Shown here piece after piece: positions 8,467 through 17,202 of a stretch of 64,000 nucleotides of DNA. The translations under genes were made by a program, and so were the position numbers. The notes under the pieces were generated by a model that saw only the letters and a list, made by a program, of their open reading frames with translations, did no database searches and was not told the origin of the DNA. Source of the DNA: Holophagales bacterium (GTDB lineage Bacteria > Acidobacteriota > Thermoanaerobaculia > UBA5066); NCBI GenBank assembly GCA_016714815.1, contig JADKBZ010000016.1, forward strand, positions 1-64,000. Direction: 5' to 3'. Each line of letters starts with the position of its first letter. Positions within the stretch are counted from its first letter, which is position 1.

Positions 8467-9411
8467 ATGACGAGTCTGGTCCGGCCGCTCCTGGAGGAGG
8501 AGCTCGGCGAGGCCGACGGGATCTATCGCCGCGCCTTCGGGACGTTCCTCTCCCTTCCCGATCCCCTCTCCTTCGATGGCGATGCCCAGGTCCTGAAGTG
8601 CCGCTGGACGGCCGACCCCGATGCGGCGGTCGCCCTTCTTTCGGACGGCGCCCTCGCGGGGTCGAACTTCGTGACGCGGTGGGGGAGCGTCGGCCTCTTC
8701 GGCCCGCTCACGGTCGACCCGCCCCGGCAGGGGCGGGGCCTCGCCCACCCGCTCGTCGAGGCGGCGCTCCGGCTTCTCGAGGCGCCCCAGGTCGCCTTTC
8801 GCGGGCTCTTCACCTTTGCCGGGAGCCCGAAACACGTCGCCCTCTACCAGCGCTTCGGGTACTGGCCGGCGAGCCTTGCGGCAATGATGTCGAGGCCGGT
8901 GACGGGAGGGGCCGGGACGCCCGAGGGCGTCGAGTTCCTGAGCCGCCTCTCACCCGACGAACAGGCCGAGGCGCTCTCGGCGTGCCGCGAGCTGACCGAT
9001 TCGGTTTTCAGCGGGCTCGACGTGATGGGCGAGATCCTCTCCGTGGGCGAGCAGGAGACCGGGGAGACCGTCTTCGTGCGCGACGGCTCGCGCCTGTCCG
9101 GCCTGGCCGTCTGCCAGACGGGGGCCGGAAGCGAGGCGGGCTCCGGGCGGGCGGCCGTGAAGTTCGCGGCGGTCCGTTCGGGCTCGGGAGGGGGCCAGCG
9201 GCTGGGAAGGCTCCTGAACGCGGTCGAGGCGTGGGCCGCCTCCGCGGGCGCATCGGTCGTCGTCGCCGGGACCGGCTCCGGACGGGTCGGCGCGTGGGAA
9301 ACGCTCCGGGCCGCGGGCTACCGTCCGTACCTCCAGGGGCTCACCATGCACCGGGAACGGCATCCGGGCTACGACCGCGAGGACGTCTTCGTCCTCGACG
9401 ACTGGCGGTAG
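8467..9411 (+). CDS. GNAT-family N-acetyltransferase, probably two tandem domains
   Basis: 314 residues. The first half carries the acetyl-CoA-binding pattern: LFGPLTVDPPRQGRGLAHPL (R/QxxGxG loop) followed by FTFAGSPKHVALYQRFGYWP. The second half (about 160-314) ends with a weaker repeat of the fold: GGQRLGRLLNAVEAWAAS then GAWETLRAAGYRPYLQGLTM. The substrate cannot be inferred. ATG at 8467 is preceded by GGAGGG. It starts 56 bases after the CHAT gene on the same strand, so the two may be co-transcribed. The same frame stays open far upstream, but that stretch is inside the CHAT gene. Confidence 0.85.
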   Translation: MTSLVRPLLEEELGEADGIYRRAFGTFLSLPDPLSFDGDAQVLKCRWTADPDAAVALLSDGALAGSNFVTRWGSVGLFGPLTVDPPRQGRGLAHPLVEAALRLLEAPQVAFRGLFTFAGSPKHVALYQRFGYWPASLAAMMSRPVTGGAGTPEGVEFLSRLSPDEQAEALSACRELTDSVFSGLDVMGEILSVGEQETGETVFVRDGSRLSGLAVCQTGAGSEAGSGRAAVKFAAVRSGSGGGQRLGRLLNAVEAWAASAGASVVVAGTGSGRVGAWETLRAAGYRPYLQGLTMHRERHPGYDREDVFVLDDWR

Positions 9412-9437
9412 CCCGCGCCGCCCGGGTTTCCCCCGCC

Positions 9438-9567
9438 GAGGGGAGGCGCCGTGAGGTGCCGCGGGGAGGCTCGTGGCGAGCCTTCCCGATCCATTTCCGA
9501 GGCCCCGATGGAGGGGAGGCGCCGTCAGGCGCCGCGGGGAGGCTCGTGGCGAGCCTCCCCGATCCAT
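9438..9567. repeat. REP-like palindromic repeat pair (family A, copies 1-2)
   Basis: Two tandem copies (9438-9494 and 9503-9567) of a unit of about 60 bases. Each has a GGCGCC-containing small hairpin and a main hairpin made of GGGGAGGCTCG, a TGG loop and CGAGCCTCCCC, then GATCCAT. Copy 1 has one substitution in its right arm. The pair fills the gap between two convergent genes and could serve as a bidirectional terminator. The same unit recurs at 12055-12188. Confidence 0.85.
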
Positions 9568-9568
9568 C

Positions 9569-10204
9569 TCAGTCCCCGAGCGAGCTCTTCAGGCCCGCGA
9601 GCTCCGCTTCGACGGAGGCGAGACGCTCCTCGAGCGCGAGGAGGCGCCGCTCGATCGGCGAGGGGCCCGTCGGCGCGACGGCCCGGGGCGCGTGGGACTC
9701 CTCGGCGGGGGCCCCGCCGGCGAGGTGGGTCCAGCGCGCCTCCTTCTGGCCGGGCCGGCGCGGAATCTCGACGACGAGCGGTTCGGAGTGGGCGGCCATC
9801 GTCCGGAGGAGCTCCTCGGCCGCCTCGACGGAGGGAAAGTCGTGCATTCGCTCGGTTCGGGCCCGGAGCTCGGCGGCCGTCTGGGGTCCGCGCAGGAGCA
9901 GCAGGGCGACGAGCGATTTCTCCGCCTTGCCCAGCTGCCACTTCGCGTCGAGGTTGTGCTCCCACTTGTCGGCGCGGCTTCCGGTCACCTTCCAGGCGAG
10001 GACGAGCTCGCGGAGGCGATCGAGCCCACCCGTGACCTCTGCCGCGGTCAGGTCGGTCACCGGCTCGCGAGAGGTCCTCTGGTTGCACGCGGCGATGAGG
10101 CCGGGGAGCGTCATCGGGTAGACGTCGGGAGTGAGGAGCTCCTTCTCGAGGAGCGTCCCGGCGACGCGGATCTCCACGGGGTCGAGCGGGCGGGGGAGCT
10201 TCAC
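9569..10204 (-). CDS. YceH family protein (DUF480)
   Basis: 211 residues. It follows the YceH pattern closely: LDPVEIRVAGTLLEKELLTPDVYP, ACNQRTSREPV, then a second winged-helix with LLLRGPQTAAELRARTERMHDF and KEARWTHLAGG. The two winged-helix domains suggest DNA or protein binding; the cellular role of the family is not settled. A C-terminal coiled coil (about 180-211, RRLLALEERLASVEAELAGL) is added. GTG at 10204 lies 2 bases after the stop of the methyltransferase, so the two genes form an operon. An upstream open stretch in this frame lies inside the methyltransferase. Confidence 0.9.
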   Translation of the reverse strand: MKLPRPLDPVEIRVAGTLLEKELLTPDVYPMTLPGLIAACNQRTSREPVTDLTAAEVTGGLDRLRELVLAWKVTGSRADKWEHNLDAKWQLGKAEKSLVALLLLRGPQTAAELRARTERMHDFPSVEAAEELLRTMAAHSEPLVVEIPRRPGQKEARWTHLAGGAPAEESHAPRAVAPTGPSPIERRLLALEERLASVEAELAGLKSSLGD

Positions 10205-10206
10205 GA

Positions 10207-11361
10207 TCAGGCCTTTCGCGCGGCGACCGCGGAGACGAAGAAGCTGGGGTAGCTCCTGGCGATCTCCTCGGCGTCGGGCAGGAACGTCACGTCGGTGAAA
10301 CCGGCGCGCGCGAGCGACTCGCGCCACGCGGCGGGTGTCAGGAAGCCGTGCGTCGGGCGGGCGACGGGGTCGAGCGTCACCTGCGTGAAGCTCTCGAGAA
10401 GGTCGAAGACGAGCTCGACGTAAATGGGTTGGGCGTTCCCCAGCGGCCGTACGCATTCGGAGACGACGAGCCAGCCGCCCGGCGCCAGCGCGGCCCGCGC
10501 CTCGGCCAGGACCGCGGCGAGGTCGGGGGCGACGTGGAAGCAGTTGACGGAGTAGACGGCGTCGAAGGAGCCGGGCGCGGCCCCCTGCGGCTCCCACGGC
10601 TTCGTCATGTCGAGCTTCGCCGCGTCGACCGTGACGCCCGGCGCGGCGGCGGCGCGCGCGGCCCGCTCGCCCCGGCGGAAGAACGTCGGGACGACCTCGG
10701 TGAAGAGGTAGCGCGCGACGCGCGGGCCGAGCTTGGCCAGGGCGGCCTCCGCCGCGCTCCCGGCCCCTCCGCCGATCTCGAGGATCCGTCCGCCCGATTC
10801 CGGGAGGAGGCGCGCGAGGGCGACGGCGCCGAGGTGGTTGTTGACCGAGTAGAGGAGGTTCCGGTTCGAGAAGTAGCGGAACCAGAGCGGAAGCCGGTCG
10901 GGGCGGAAGAGGATCTCCTCGCCCGTCTTCTCGCCCGAGAGGAAGAGCCCGAGCTCCTCGACCAGGATCCGCACCGCCTCGCCCGCGACCGCCGCCTCGG
11001 GCTCGGCCGCGGCGAGCTCGGCCTCGAGGATCTCGAGGCGGCCCGGCTCGGAGCCGGATGGGGCGTACGTTTCCCCCGAGGCGACGAGGTAGCCCGCCGC
11101 GGCGAGCTTGCCGTGGACGAATTCGACGAGCGGGAGGCTCCTCGGCGCCCAGCCGCGTGCGGCGACGAGGAGGGCCGGGCTCGTCCCGGGAGCGACGGGC
11201 CAGGCCCCGGCTCTCTTCAGGATCTCGGCGGAGGCGGCGTCGACGAGCTCGTCGAAGATCTCGCTGACGTGGAGGAACGGCCAGGTGAAGAGCGCGCCCA
11301 CCTCGGGGTCCGGGATGTGCGCGGCGAGCGCGGGGAACTGCGCCTCGGGTGTCCTCGGCAT
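10207..11361 (-). CDS. Class I SAM-dependent methyltransferase
   Basis: 384 residues. The Rossmann core begins near residue 190 with GRILEIGGGAGSAAEAAL (motif I), then DAAKLDMTKPW, FDAVYSVNCFHVAPDL and LAPGGWLVVSECVRPL, ending GFTDVTFLP. The N-terminal 180 residues are helical and probably recognise substrate; the arrangement resembles methyltransferases linked to polyketide or small-molecule pathways, but no such cluster is present here. The substrate is unknown. ATG at 11361 has no ribosome binding site and lies 8 bases after a TATCAT box. It is followed without a gap by YceH. Confidence 0.85.
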   Translation of the reverse strand: MPRTPEAQFPALAAHIPDPEVGALFTWPFLHVSEIFDELVDAASAEILKRAGAWPVAPGTSPALLVAARGWAPRSLPLVEFVHGKLAAAGYLVASGETYAPSGSEPGRLEILEAELAAAEPEAAVAGEAVRILVEELGLFLSGEKTGEEILFRPDRLPLWFRYFSNRNLLYSVNNHLGAVALARLLPESGGRILEIGGGAGSAAEAALAKLGPRVARYLFTEVVPTFFRRGERAARAAAAPGVTVDAAKLDMTKPWEPQGAAPGSFDAVYSVNCFHVAPDLAAVLAEARAALAPGGWLVVSECVRPLGNAQPIYVELVFDLLESFTQVTLDPVARPTHGFLTPAAWRESLARAGFTDVTFLPDAEEIARSYPSFFVSAVAARKA

Positions 11362-11369
11362 GGAGGCCG

Positions 11370-11389
11370 ATGATACGGATTCGTAGAAT
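11370..11389. promoter_or_regulatory. Divergent pair of candidate leaderless promoters
   Basis: In a 35-base gap between divergent genes, TATCAT (minus strand, 11375-11370) ends 8 bases before the methyltransferase ATG, and TAGAAT (plus strand, 11384-11389) ends 7 bases before the phosphatase ATG. Neither gene has a Shine-Dalgarno sequence. Confidence 0.5.
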
Positions 11390-11396
11390 CGCCGGA

Positions 11397-12050
11397 ATGA
11401 AGATCTTCCTCGTCCGTCACGGTGAGAGCGAAGGGAACCTCGGCGGGACCCTCCAGGGCTGCCGGCTCGACACGCCCCTGACCCGGCGCGGCCGCCGGCA
11501 GGCCGAGGCGCTCGCCGTTCGCCTCGCCGAGGCCGAGTTCGACGACGTCGTGGCGAGCCCGATGGCGCGGGCCCGGGAGACGGCGGAGATCTGCGCGGCG
11601 CCGCACGGCCTCGCCGTGAGGCTCGACCTCGAGCTCGTCGAGTTCGACTGGGGGGCCTGGACGGGCCTCCCCCTCGACGACGAGATGGACCGATGCGTCG
11701 CCGAGCTGCGGGCGAAGTGGCGCTCGGGAGACGTCGACGCCGGCCCGCCGCGGGGCGAGACGCCGCTTTCTGCCGGAGGGCGCGCCGCGCGCGTCCTGGC
11801 GCGCCTGAAAGCCGTCCGGCCCGCGGCGCCCCTCGTCGTCGCCCACGGCCGCTTCAACCGGATTTTCATGGCGACGCTTCTCGGGAGAGACCTCGCGCGG
11901 ATGGACGAGGTCCGTCAGCGCAACGGCTCGATCTCGGTCTTCGAGTGGGACGGCGACGGCCCGGCGACGCCGCTCCTCCTCGACGACGTCTCCCACCTCG
12001 GCGGGGACGTCTCGATCCCGGCGGGAAAGGTCGACTGGGCGAGGGGCTGA
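11397..12050 (+). CDS. Histidine phosphatase superfamily protein
   Basis: 217 residues of the phosphoglycerate-mutase-like fold. The catalytic motif LVRHGES is at residues 5-11, followed by GNLGGTLQGCRLDTPLTRRGRRQAEALA and VVASPMARARETAEI. The second catalytic histidine is in PLVVAHGRFNRIF near residue 160. Acid residues are in LELVEFDWGAWTG. Physiological substrate is uncertain: relatives include cobalamin-pathway, phosphoglycerate and general phosphatases. The ATG at 11397 directly follows a TAGAAT box. Confidence 0.92.
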   Translation: MKIFLVRHGESEGNLGGTLQGCRLDTPLTRRGRRQAEALAVRLAEAEFDDVVASPMARARETAEICAAPHGLAVRLDLELVEFDWGAWTGLPLDDEMDRCVAELRAKWRSGDVDAGPPRGETPLSAGGRAARVLARLKAVRPAAPLVVAHGRFNRIFMATLLGRDLARMDEVRQRNGSISVFEWDGDGPATPLLLDDVSHLGGDVSIPAGKVDWARG

Positions 12051-12054
12051 CGGG

Positions 12055-12188
12055 CCCCGATCGAGGGGAGGCGCCGGAGGCGCTGCCGGGAGGCTCGTGG
12101 CGAGCCTCCCCGATCCGTTCAGGTGCCCCGATCGAGGGGAGGCGCCGCAGGCGCCGCGGGGAGGCTCGTGGCGAGCCTCCCCGATCCG
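12055..12188. repeat. REP-like palindromic repeat pair (family A, copies 3-4)
   Basis: Two further copies (12055-12117 and 12126-12188) of the unit seen at 9438-9567, with the GGGGAGGCTCG hairpin ending in GATCCG. They again fill the space between two convergent genes and end 2 bases before the stop codon of the TPR gene. Confidence 0.85.
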
Positions 12189-12189
12189 A

Positions 12190-13518
12190 TCAGGCCGAGA
12201 GGCGCGGGTTGAGCGCGATGGCCTTGTTGACCGCCTCGACCGAGGCCTCGAACTTCTTGAGCCCCTCGTACGTCGTCTTCATCGCGTACCAGGCCTCGGC
12301 GTAGTCGGGCTTGAGAGCGATCGCCTTCTTCAGGTGCCCGAGCGCCTCTTCGAAGGCGAGGTTGCGGTTCGCGGCGAGGCCGAGTCCGCAGTGCGCCTCC
12401 GCCCGGGAGGCATCGCAGCCGAGGGCCGTCCGGAACGACTCGGCGGCCTCGGGGAGCTTCCCTTCCTCGAGGAGGGCGAATCCGTGTGCGATGTAAACGT
12501 CGGCGCTCGTCTCGTCGATGCCGACCGCCTTCTCGAACGTCTTCTGGGCGTCGCGGAACTTCTTCATCTTTCCGTACGCGAGGATGGCGCACGCGGGGAG
12601 CAGCGGGTCCTTCGGGAACTTCCGCGAGGCGCCCTGGGCGACCTCGGTGGCCCGCTGGAAGTCCCCCGCCTCGAGGAGGGCCCGTGCGGTCAGCAGGTGG
12701 AGGCGGACGTCCTCCTTGTGCTGCTCCAGGGCGACGAGGAGCGGCTTGACGGCGGCGGAGAAGTCCTTCGCCTCGAAAAGGGCGAGCCCGAGCTTGCGGT
12801 GGACCGGAGAGGCCTCGGGGGCCGTCTTCGCGGAGATCTTGTAGTTCTCGAGGGCGGTCTTCACCTTGCCGCCGAGGCGGTAGAGGTCGCCCAGGTTCTC
12901 GAAGAGGAGGGGGTCGGTCGAGGTCCGCGCGGCCTTCCGGAGACGGAGCTTGGCCCGCTCGGCGTCGCCGCGGGAGTAGTCGACGAGGGCGAGCGTGTGG
13001 AGCAGCGTGGCGTCTTCGACCCCGGCCTGCTCGGCCCAGGATTCGACGTCCTTCAGGAGCTTTCGGGCCTCCTCGGTGAGCGTCTTCGGGTGGTCGCCGG
13101 CGAGCTCCTCGAGGCGCTGGGGGAACCCGTCGGCGGCGAGGCGCTGGCGGAGCTGCTCGAACCCCTCGCGGGCCTTTCGCCCGAAGAAGAACCGCTGGGT
13201 CGTCTGATCCTGCTTCGCCTTGCTGGCGAGGGATTCCCGCTCCGCGGTGACGACCGTCAGCTGCTCCTCGGCCGCGGCGAGCCGGGCCTCGAGGTCGACG
13301 CTCTTCTCCAGTAGGCCGTTTCGTTCCGTCGTGACGGACGCCAGCTCGCGTCCGAGCCGCGTCTTCTCCTCCTCGAGGAGGCCCGCGTTCTCCTTGTGGC
13401 GCAGGGCGTCCTCGGCCGAGGAGGTTTTCAGAGCGGACAGGGAGCGGAAGAGGACGACGGCGGCGATCACGGCAATGGCCGCCGTGACGGCGAGGGCAAC
13501 GAGCAGTCCTGTCGACAA
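12190..13518 (-). CDS. Membrane-anchored coiled-coil TPR protein
   Basis: 442 residues. One N-terminal membrane helix (about 4-25, GLLVALAVTAAIAVIAAVVLF), a coiled coil (about 30-110, rich in Glu, Lys and Leu), then about seven TPR units from residue 150 to the end, for example PVHRKLGLALFEAKDFSAAVKPL and AEAHCGLGLAANRNLAFEEAL. The topology suggests a scaffold anchored in the inner membrane; partners are unknown. The start is TTG at 13518, supported by GGAGGAG five bases upstream. It is transcribed towards the family A repeats. Confidence 0.82.
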   Translation of the reverse strand: MSTGLLVALAVTAAIAVIAAVVLFRSLSALKTSSAEDALRHKENAGLLEEEKTRLGRELASVTTERNGLLEKSVDLEARLAAAEEQLTVVTAERESLASKAKQDQTTQRFFFGRKAREGFEQLRQRLAADGFPQRLEELAGDHPKTLTEEARKLLKDVESWAEQAGVEDATLLHTLALVDYSRGDAERAKLRLRKAARTSTDPLLFENLGDLYRLGGKVKTALENYKISAKTAPEASPVHRKLGLALFEAKDFSAAVKPLLVALEQHKEDVRLHLLTARALLEAGDFQRATEVAQGASRKFPKDPLLPACAILAYGKMKKFRDAQKTFEKAVGIDETSADVYIAHGFALLEEGKLPEAAESFRTALGCDASRAEAHCGLGLAANRNLAFEEALGHLKKAIALKPDYAEAWYAMKTTYEGLKKFEASVEAVNKAIALNPRLSA

Positions 13519-13793
13519 GGGGGCTCCTCCGCGCGAAAGGAACGGCGCGACCGTGGATTTTACCTCCGGCGGAGGCCGGGCAGGAAGGAGAAGCGGGCCG
13601 TCGGGCTCCCTCCCTCGACGCCGGCGCGCCGGGCGGGGTCGTTGTTCACCGAAAGGTGAACGCTTCCGCGCAGAATTCCGGGTGCCCCCGTGGCGTCGGG
13701 GACGATCCCGAGGCGAAGCCCCGGGATCGGAGGCTCCGCCAGGCCGGGGACGGTCGGGGGGCGCCGTTAGAATGCCGTGTGCCGCGCAATCGG

Positions 13794-15938
13794 ATGGTCC
13801 GCCGCCTCGCCAGGGCCGCCCTCGGAGCCCTCTGCCTGGCCTCTGCCTTCCCCGTCTCCGCCCAGGTGGTCAAGGGGCGCGTCGTCGTCCTCGGCTTCGA
13901 CGGGGCCGACCACCGGCTCGTCTCGCAGCTGCTCGCCGAGGGAAAGCTCCCGAACCTGGCGAAGCTGGCGCAGCAAGGGAGCTTCTCGCCCCTGCGCCCC
14001 ACGATTCCGGCGCAGACCCCCGTCTCGTGGTCGACGTTCTCGACAGGGCTCTCTCCGGGCCGGACGCAGATCTTCGACTTCCTCAAGCGCGACCCGAAGA
14101 CCTACCGCCCCGAGTTCGCCATCGCCACGGAGGGCAAGAGGGACTTCCTCCTCGGCCGCGGGAACCGCGCGGGCGCCGCGGCGGCCGGAGCGCTCCTCGC
14201 TTTCCTCGTCGTTTTCGGGCTCGGCCGCGTCACGCTGAAGAAGACCGTTCCGGCCGCCGTCGTCGCGCTCGTGCTCGCGGTGCCCGCCGGGTTCTTCTCG
14301 TGGCGCTTCGGAGGCCTCCTCCCGGAGTCGCTCCAGACCGTCCAGAACAACCGGAAGGGGACCCCGTTCTGGGAGGTGGCCGGGGCGAAGGGGATCAAGT
14401 CGGTCGTTCTCCACGTTCCGGTGACCTTCCCGGCCGTCGATTTCGACGAGGGGCGCCTCCTCTCCGGTCTCGGGGTCCCCGACGTGAGGGGGCGAATCGG
14501 CACGCCGAGCTACTACACGTCGGACCCGTTCTTCGCGCCCGGGAACAAGAACGAGTTCTCCGTCGAGCTCGTCCGCCTCGAGTCGAACGTCGGGACGATC
14601 CAGACGGAGGTTTTCGGACCGTACAACAAGCTCTTCGCGGAGCCACCGGTGATCAAGGTCCCGATGACGCTGACGGTCCTCCCCGACGGCGGGCGCCTGA
14701 AGATCGAGCCGAAGGGGAGCGAGCCCGTCACCCTGAAGCCGGGGGAGTGGTCGCCCTGGGTCACGTTCACGTTCGAGTTCAACCCGATCGTGAAGCTCTC
14801 GGGCATCGGGCGCTTCCACCTCGCCTCCATCTCCCCCGAGATCCAGCTCTACCTCTCGCCGATCCACTTCAACCCGGCGAAGCTCCCGCCGGGCGTGAAG
14901 ATCTCCGCCCCCGCGGACCTCGCGAAGGGCTTGGCGAAGAGGTTTGGCCTCTACAAGACGGCGGGCTGGTCGATAGACACCTGGTCGATGAGCGAGGAGA
15001 CGATCGACGAGCCGACCTTCCTCGACGACGTCACGCACACCGTCCAGCAGTACCGGAAGATGATGGACGGCCTCCTCGCCGAGAAGGACGTGAAGCTCTA
15101 CGTCCAGGTCTACGAGTTCACCGATCGCGTCGGCCACGTCATGTGGCGCTTCCTCGACCCGACGCATCCGGCCTACGACGCGGAGAAGGCCGCGAAGTTC
15201 GCTCCGTCCGTCGAGCGGAACTACGTCGAGATGGACAACATCGTCGGCGACGCCCTGAAGGAGCTCGGTCCCGACGATCTCCTCCTCGTCTGCTCCGACC
15301 ACGGGTTCACCAGCTGGAGACGGTCGATCAACTACAACACCTGGCTCGTCCAGCACGGTTTCCTCGCCCTGAAGGGGGGCGACGAGAAGCAGGCCGATCT
15401 CGAGATGCTCTTCGGGCAGGGGGAGTTCTGGCCGAACGTCGACTGGTCGCGAACGAAGGCCTACTCGATGGGACTTGGCGAGATCTACATCAACGTCCGG
15501 GGCCGCGAGGGGAAGGGGATCGTCGAGCCGGGAGCCGAGTACGACGCGCTGCGCCAGGAGATCCGGACGAAGCTCACCTCACTCGTCGACGAGGCGACCG
15601 GGCGCAGCCCGATCGAACGGGTCTACACGCGCGAGGAGGCCTACGGCTCCTTCGACCCGGACCTCATCCCCGACCTCTTCGTGACGAACAGCGAGGGCTA
15701 CCGGGTCTCCTGGCAGGCGAGCCTCGGCGTCGTGACCCCCGAGCTCTACGAGGAGAACCGGCAGGTCTGGTCGGGCGACCACTGCTCGGTCGATCCGGAC
15801 GTCGTCCCCGGAATCCTCTTCTCGAGCCGTCCGCTCCGGAAGGAGCCCCGGCCGAACATGGTCGACGTCCCGGCGACCCTCTACGAGGCGCTCGGCCTCG
15901 TCCCGCCCGAAAAGCTCGACGGAGCATCCCTCTTCTGA
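13794..15938 (+). CDS. Alkaline-phosphatase-superfamily phosphodiesterase/transferase, membrane-associated
   Basis: 714 residues. A signal peptide or anchor (MVRRLARAALGALCLASAFP) is followed by the first metal site GFDGADHRLV, the nucleophile region PAQTPVSWSTFSTGLSPG, a pair of hydrophobic helices near residues 125-170, and the later ligands EFTDRVGHVMW and CSDHGFTSW. This order matches type I phosphodiesterase / nucleotide pyrophosphatase enzymes. Substrate is unknown. ATG at 13794 was chosen; an in-frame GTG at 13779, 5 bases after TAGAAT, is the alternative and would be nearly leaderless. The stop overlaps the start of envC. The two internal helices are unusual for a soluble phosphodiesterase. 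Confidence 0.85.
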   Translation: MVRRLARAALGALCLASAFPVSAQVVKGRVVVLGFDGADHRLVSQLLAEGKLPNLAKLAQQGSFSPLRPTIPAQTPVSWSTFSTGLSPGRTQIFDFLKRDPKTYRPEFAIATEGKRDFLLGRGNRAGAAAAGALLAFLVVFGLGRVTLKKTVPAAVVALVLAVPAGFFSWRFGGLLPESLQTVQNNRKGTPFWEVAGAKGIKSVVLHVPVTFPAVDFDEGRLLSGLGVPDVRGRIGTPSYYTSDPFFAPGNKNEFSVELVRLESNVGTIQTEVFGPYNKLFAEPPVIKVPMTLTVLPDGGRLKIEPKGSEPVTLKPGEWSPWVTFTFEFNPIVKLSGIGRFHLASISPEIQLYLSPIHFNPAKLPPGVKISAPADLAKGLAKRFGLYKTAGWSIDTWSMSEETIDEPTFLDDVTHTVQQYRKMMDGLLAEKDVKLYVQVYEFTDRVGHVMWRFLDPTHPAYDAEKAAKFAPSVERNYVEMDNIVGDALKELGPDDLLLVCSDHGFTSWRRSINYNTWLVQHGFLALKGGDEKQADLEMLFGQGEFWPNVDWSRTKAYSMGLGEIYINVRGREGKGIVEPGAEYDALRQEIRTKLTSLVDEATGRSPIERVYTREEAYGSFDPDLIPDLFVTNSEGYRVSWQASLGVVTPELYEENRQVWSGDHCSVDPDVVPGILFSSRPLRKEPRPNMVDVPATLYEALGLVPPEKLDGASLF

Positions 15939-17107
15939 ACGTCCGAGCCGTCCTCTTCCTGGCGCTCCTCGCGGCCGGCCTTGCCGGGGCAGAGGAGGAG
16001 GCGGCGCCTCCGCTGCCCGCCCGGGAGATGGCGGATACCCAGCGGCGGCGCGAGCTCGAGCTCCTTCGCCGCCGCCTGGCGGGCCTGAAGGCGAAGTACG
16101 AGACGACCCGCCAGAAGGCCGTGGACACCCGCCAGCAGCTCGAGGCGGCGGAAGCGAACCTGGAGCTGCGCACCACGGAGCGGCGCGTCCTGGAGATCCG
16201 GGCGTTCGAGGCCGAGCGCGACGCCGCCCGCGCCCAGACCGACAGGGACGCCGCCCTCCGGCACAGCGGAGAGCTCCGGGGCGACCTCTCCCGTCGCCTT
16301 TCCTCGCTCTACCGTATGGGGCGCCTCGGCTACCTCCAGACCCTCGCCTCGGCCGACTCGGGGGAGTCGTTCCTCAGGGGGCTCCAGCTCCTTTCCTTCC
16401 TGGCGGCCCGGGACGCGCGGCTCCTGCGCAGCTACCAGGAGTCCGTCGTCCTGCTCGCCTCGAGGGAGAAGAGCCTCGAAACCCTTCGCTCCGCGATCGC
16501 CGTCGTGGCCGGCGAGGCCCGGTCTGCCGAGCGGGCGCTCCAGAGAGCCCGGGCCGAGAAGGCGGCCCTCCTTGCGCGGCTGGAACGCTCCGCCGAGGAG
16601 CAGCGGACGACCGTGGCGGTGCTGGAGGACAAGACGTCGCGCCTGGCGGCCCTCCTGGATCTCCTCGAGACCCGGGGCCGCTCGCTCCCCGCGGGTGCGG
16701 CGTCGATCCGGAGGTACAAGGGCGCTCTCGACTGGCCCGTCCAGGGCAAGGTCGCCGTTCCCTTCGGCCGGATCGCCAATCCCCGGTTTCCCAGGACCTT
16801 CCTCCGGTCGAGCGGCTGGACGATCGACGTCCCGACGGGGACTCCCGCGAAGGCCGTCTTTGCCGGGGACGTCGTCTACGCCCAGTGGCTCAAGGGCTAC
16901 GGCAACCTCGTCGTCCTCGACCACGGGGACGGGGTCTTCACCCTGTACGGCCACCTGATGACCGGGACGGCCCCCCGGGGGACCCGCGTGGCCCTCGGAG
17001 AGGTCGTAGGGCAGGTTTCCGACCCTCCCGAGGAAGAGGTGGCCGGGCTCTTCTTCGAGATCAGGGAAAGCCGGACGTCGGTCGATCCCCAGGGCTGGCT
17101 CCGGTAG
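15935..17107 (+). CDS. envC: EnvC-like murein hydrolase activator (degenerate LytM/M23)
   Basis: 390 residues: signal peptide (NVRAVLFLALLAAGLAG), a long coiled coil (about 30-255), and a LytM/M23 domain (about 270-390: GWTIDVPTGTPAKAVFAGDV, LVVLDHGDGVFTLYGHL). The zinc site is degenerate: the first ligand position reads GWTID instead of HxGxD, and the final HxH is replaced by GLFFE. This is typical of EnvC, which activates amidases rather than cutting peptidoglycan. The only start compatible with the signal peptide appears to be CTG at 15935, overlapping the TGA of the previous gene (CTGA), with GGAG 10 bases upstream. It is followed by the S41-like gene and yibQ, a conserved neighbourhood. 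Confidence 0.87.
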   Translation: MNVRAVLFLALLAAGLAGAEEEAAPPLPAREMADTQRRRELELLRRRLAGLKAKYETTRQKAVDTRQQLEAAEANLELRTTERRVLEIRAFEAERDAARAQTDRDAALRHSGELRGDLSRRLSSLYRMGRLGYLQTLASADSGESFLRGLQLLSFLAARDARLLRSYQESVVLLASREKSLETLRSAIAVVAGEARSAERALQRARAEKAALLARLERSAEEQRTTVAVLEDKTSRLAALLDLLETRGRSLPAGAASIRRYKGALDWPVQGKVAVPFGRIANPRFPRTFLRSSGWTIDVPTGTPAKAVFAGDVVYAQWLKGYGNLVVLDHGDGVFTLYGHLMTGTAPRGTRVALGEVVGQVSDPPEEEVAGLFFEIRESRTSVDPQGWLR

Positions 17108-17190
17108 GCGGCCTCGCCCCGGGGTGCCCGTTTCCGGTATCCCTGTGCGCCGCTGCCGCGGCAGGTGGAAACCGTCCCGGAGCGATCCCG

Positions 17191-17196
17191 TATCAT
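17191..17196 (+). promoter_or_regulatory. Candidate -10 box of the S41-like gene
   Basis: TATCAT ends 6 bases before the GTG at 17203; no Shine-Dalgarno sequence is visible. Consistent with a leaderless transcript. Confidence 0.45.
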
Positions 17197-17202
17197 CGAA
17201 GC

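Noticed and set aside
9438..12188. CRISPR-like spacing of repeats
   Set aside because: Only four copies in two separate pairs, internally palindromic, with no regular unique spacers and no cas genes.
13703..13729. Hairpin CGATCCCG-N11-CGGGATCG
   Set aside because: Stem of only 8 pairs in a very GC-rich divergent gap with no T-tract or repeated copy; likely chance.
13220..15934. Long plus-strand frame continuous with envC
   Set aside because: Only the part after 15935 has a signal peptide and EnvC features; the rest is out-of-frame translation of the TPR and phosphatase genes.
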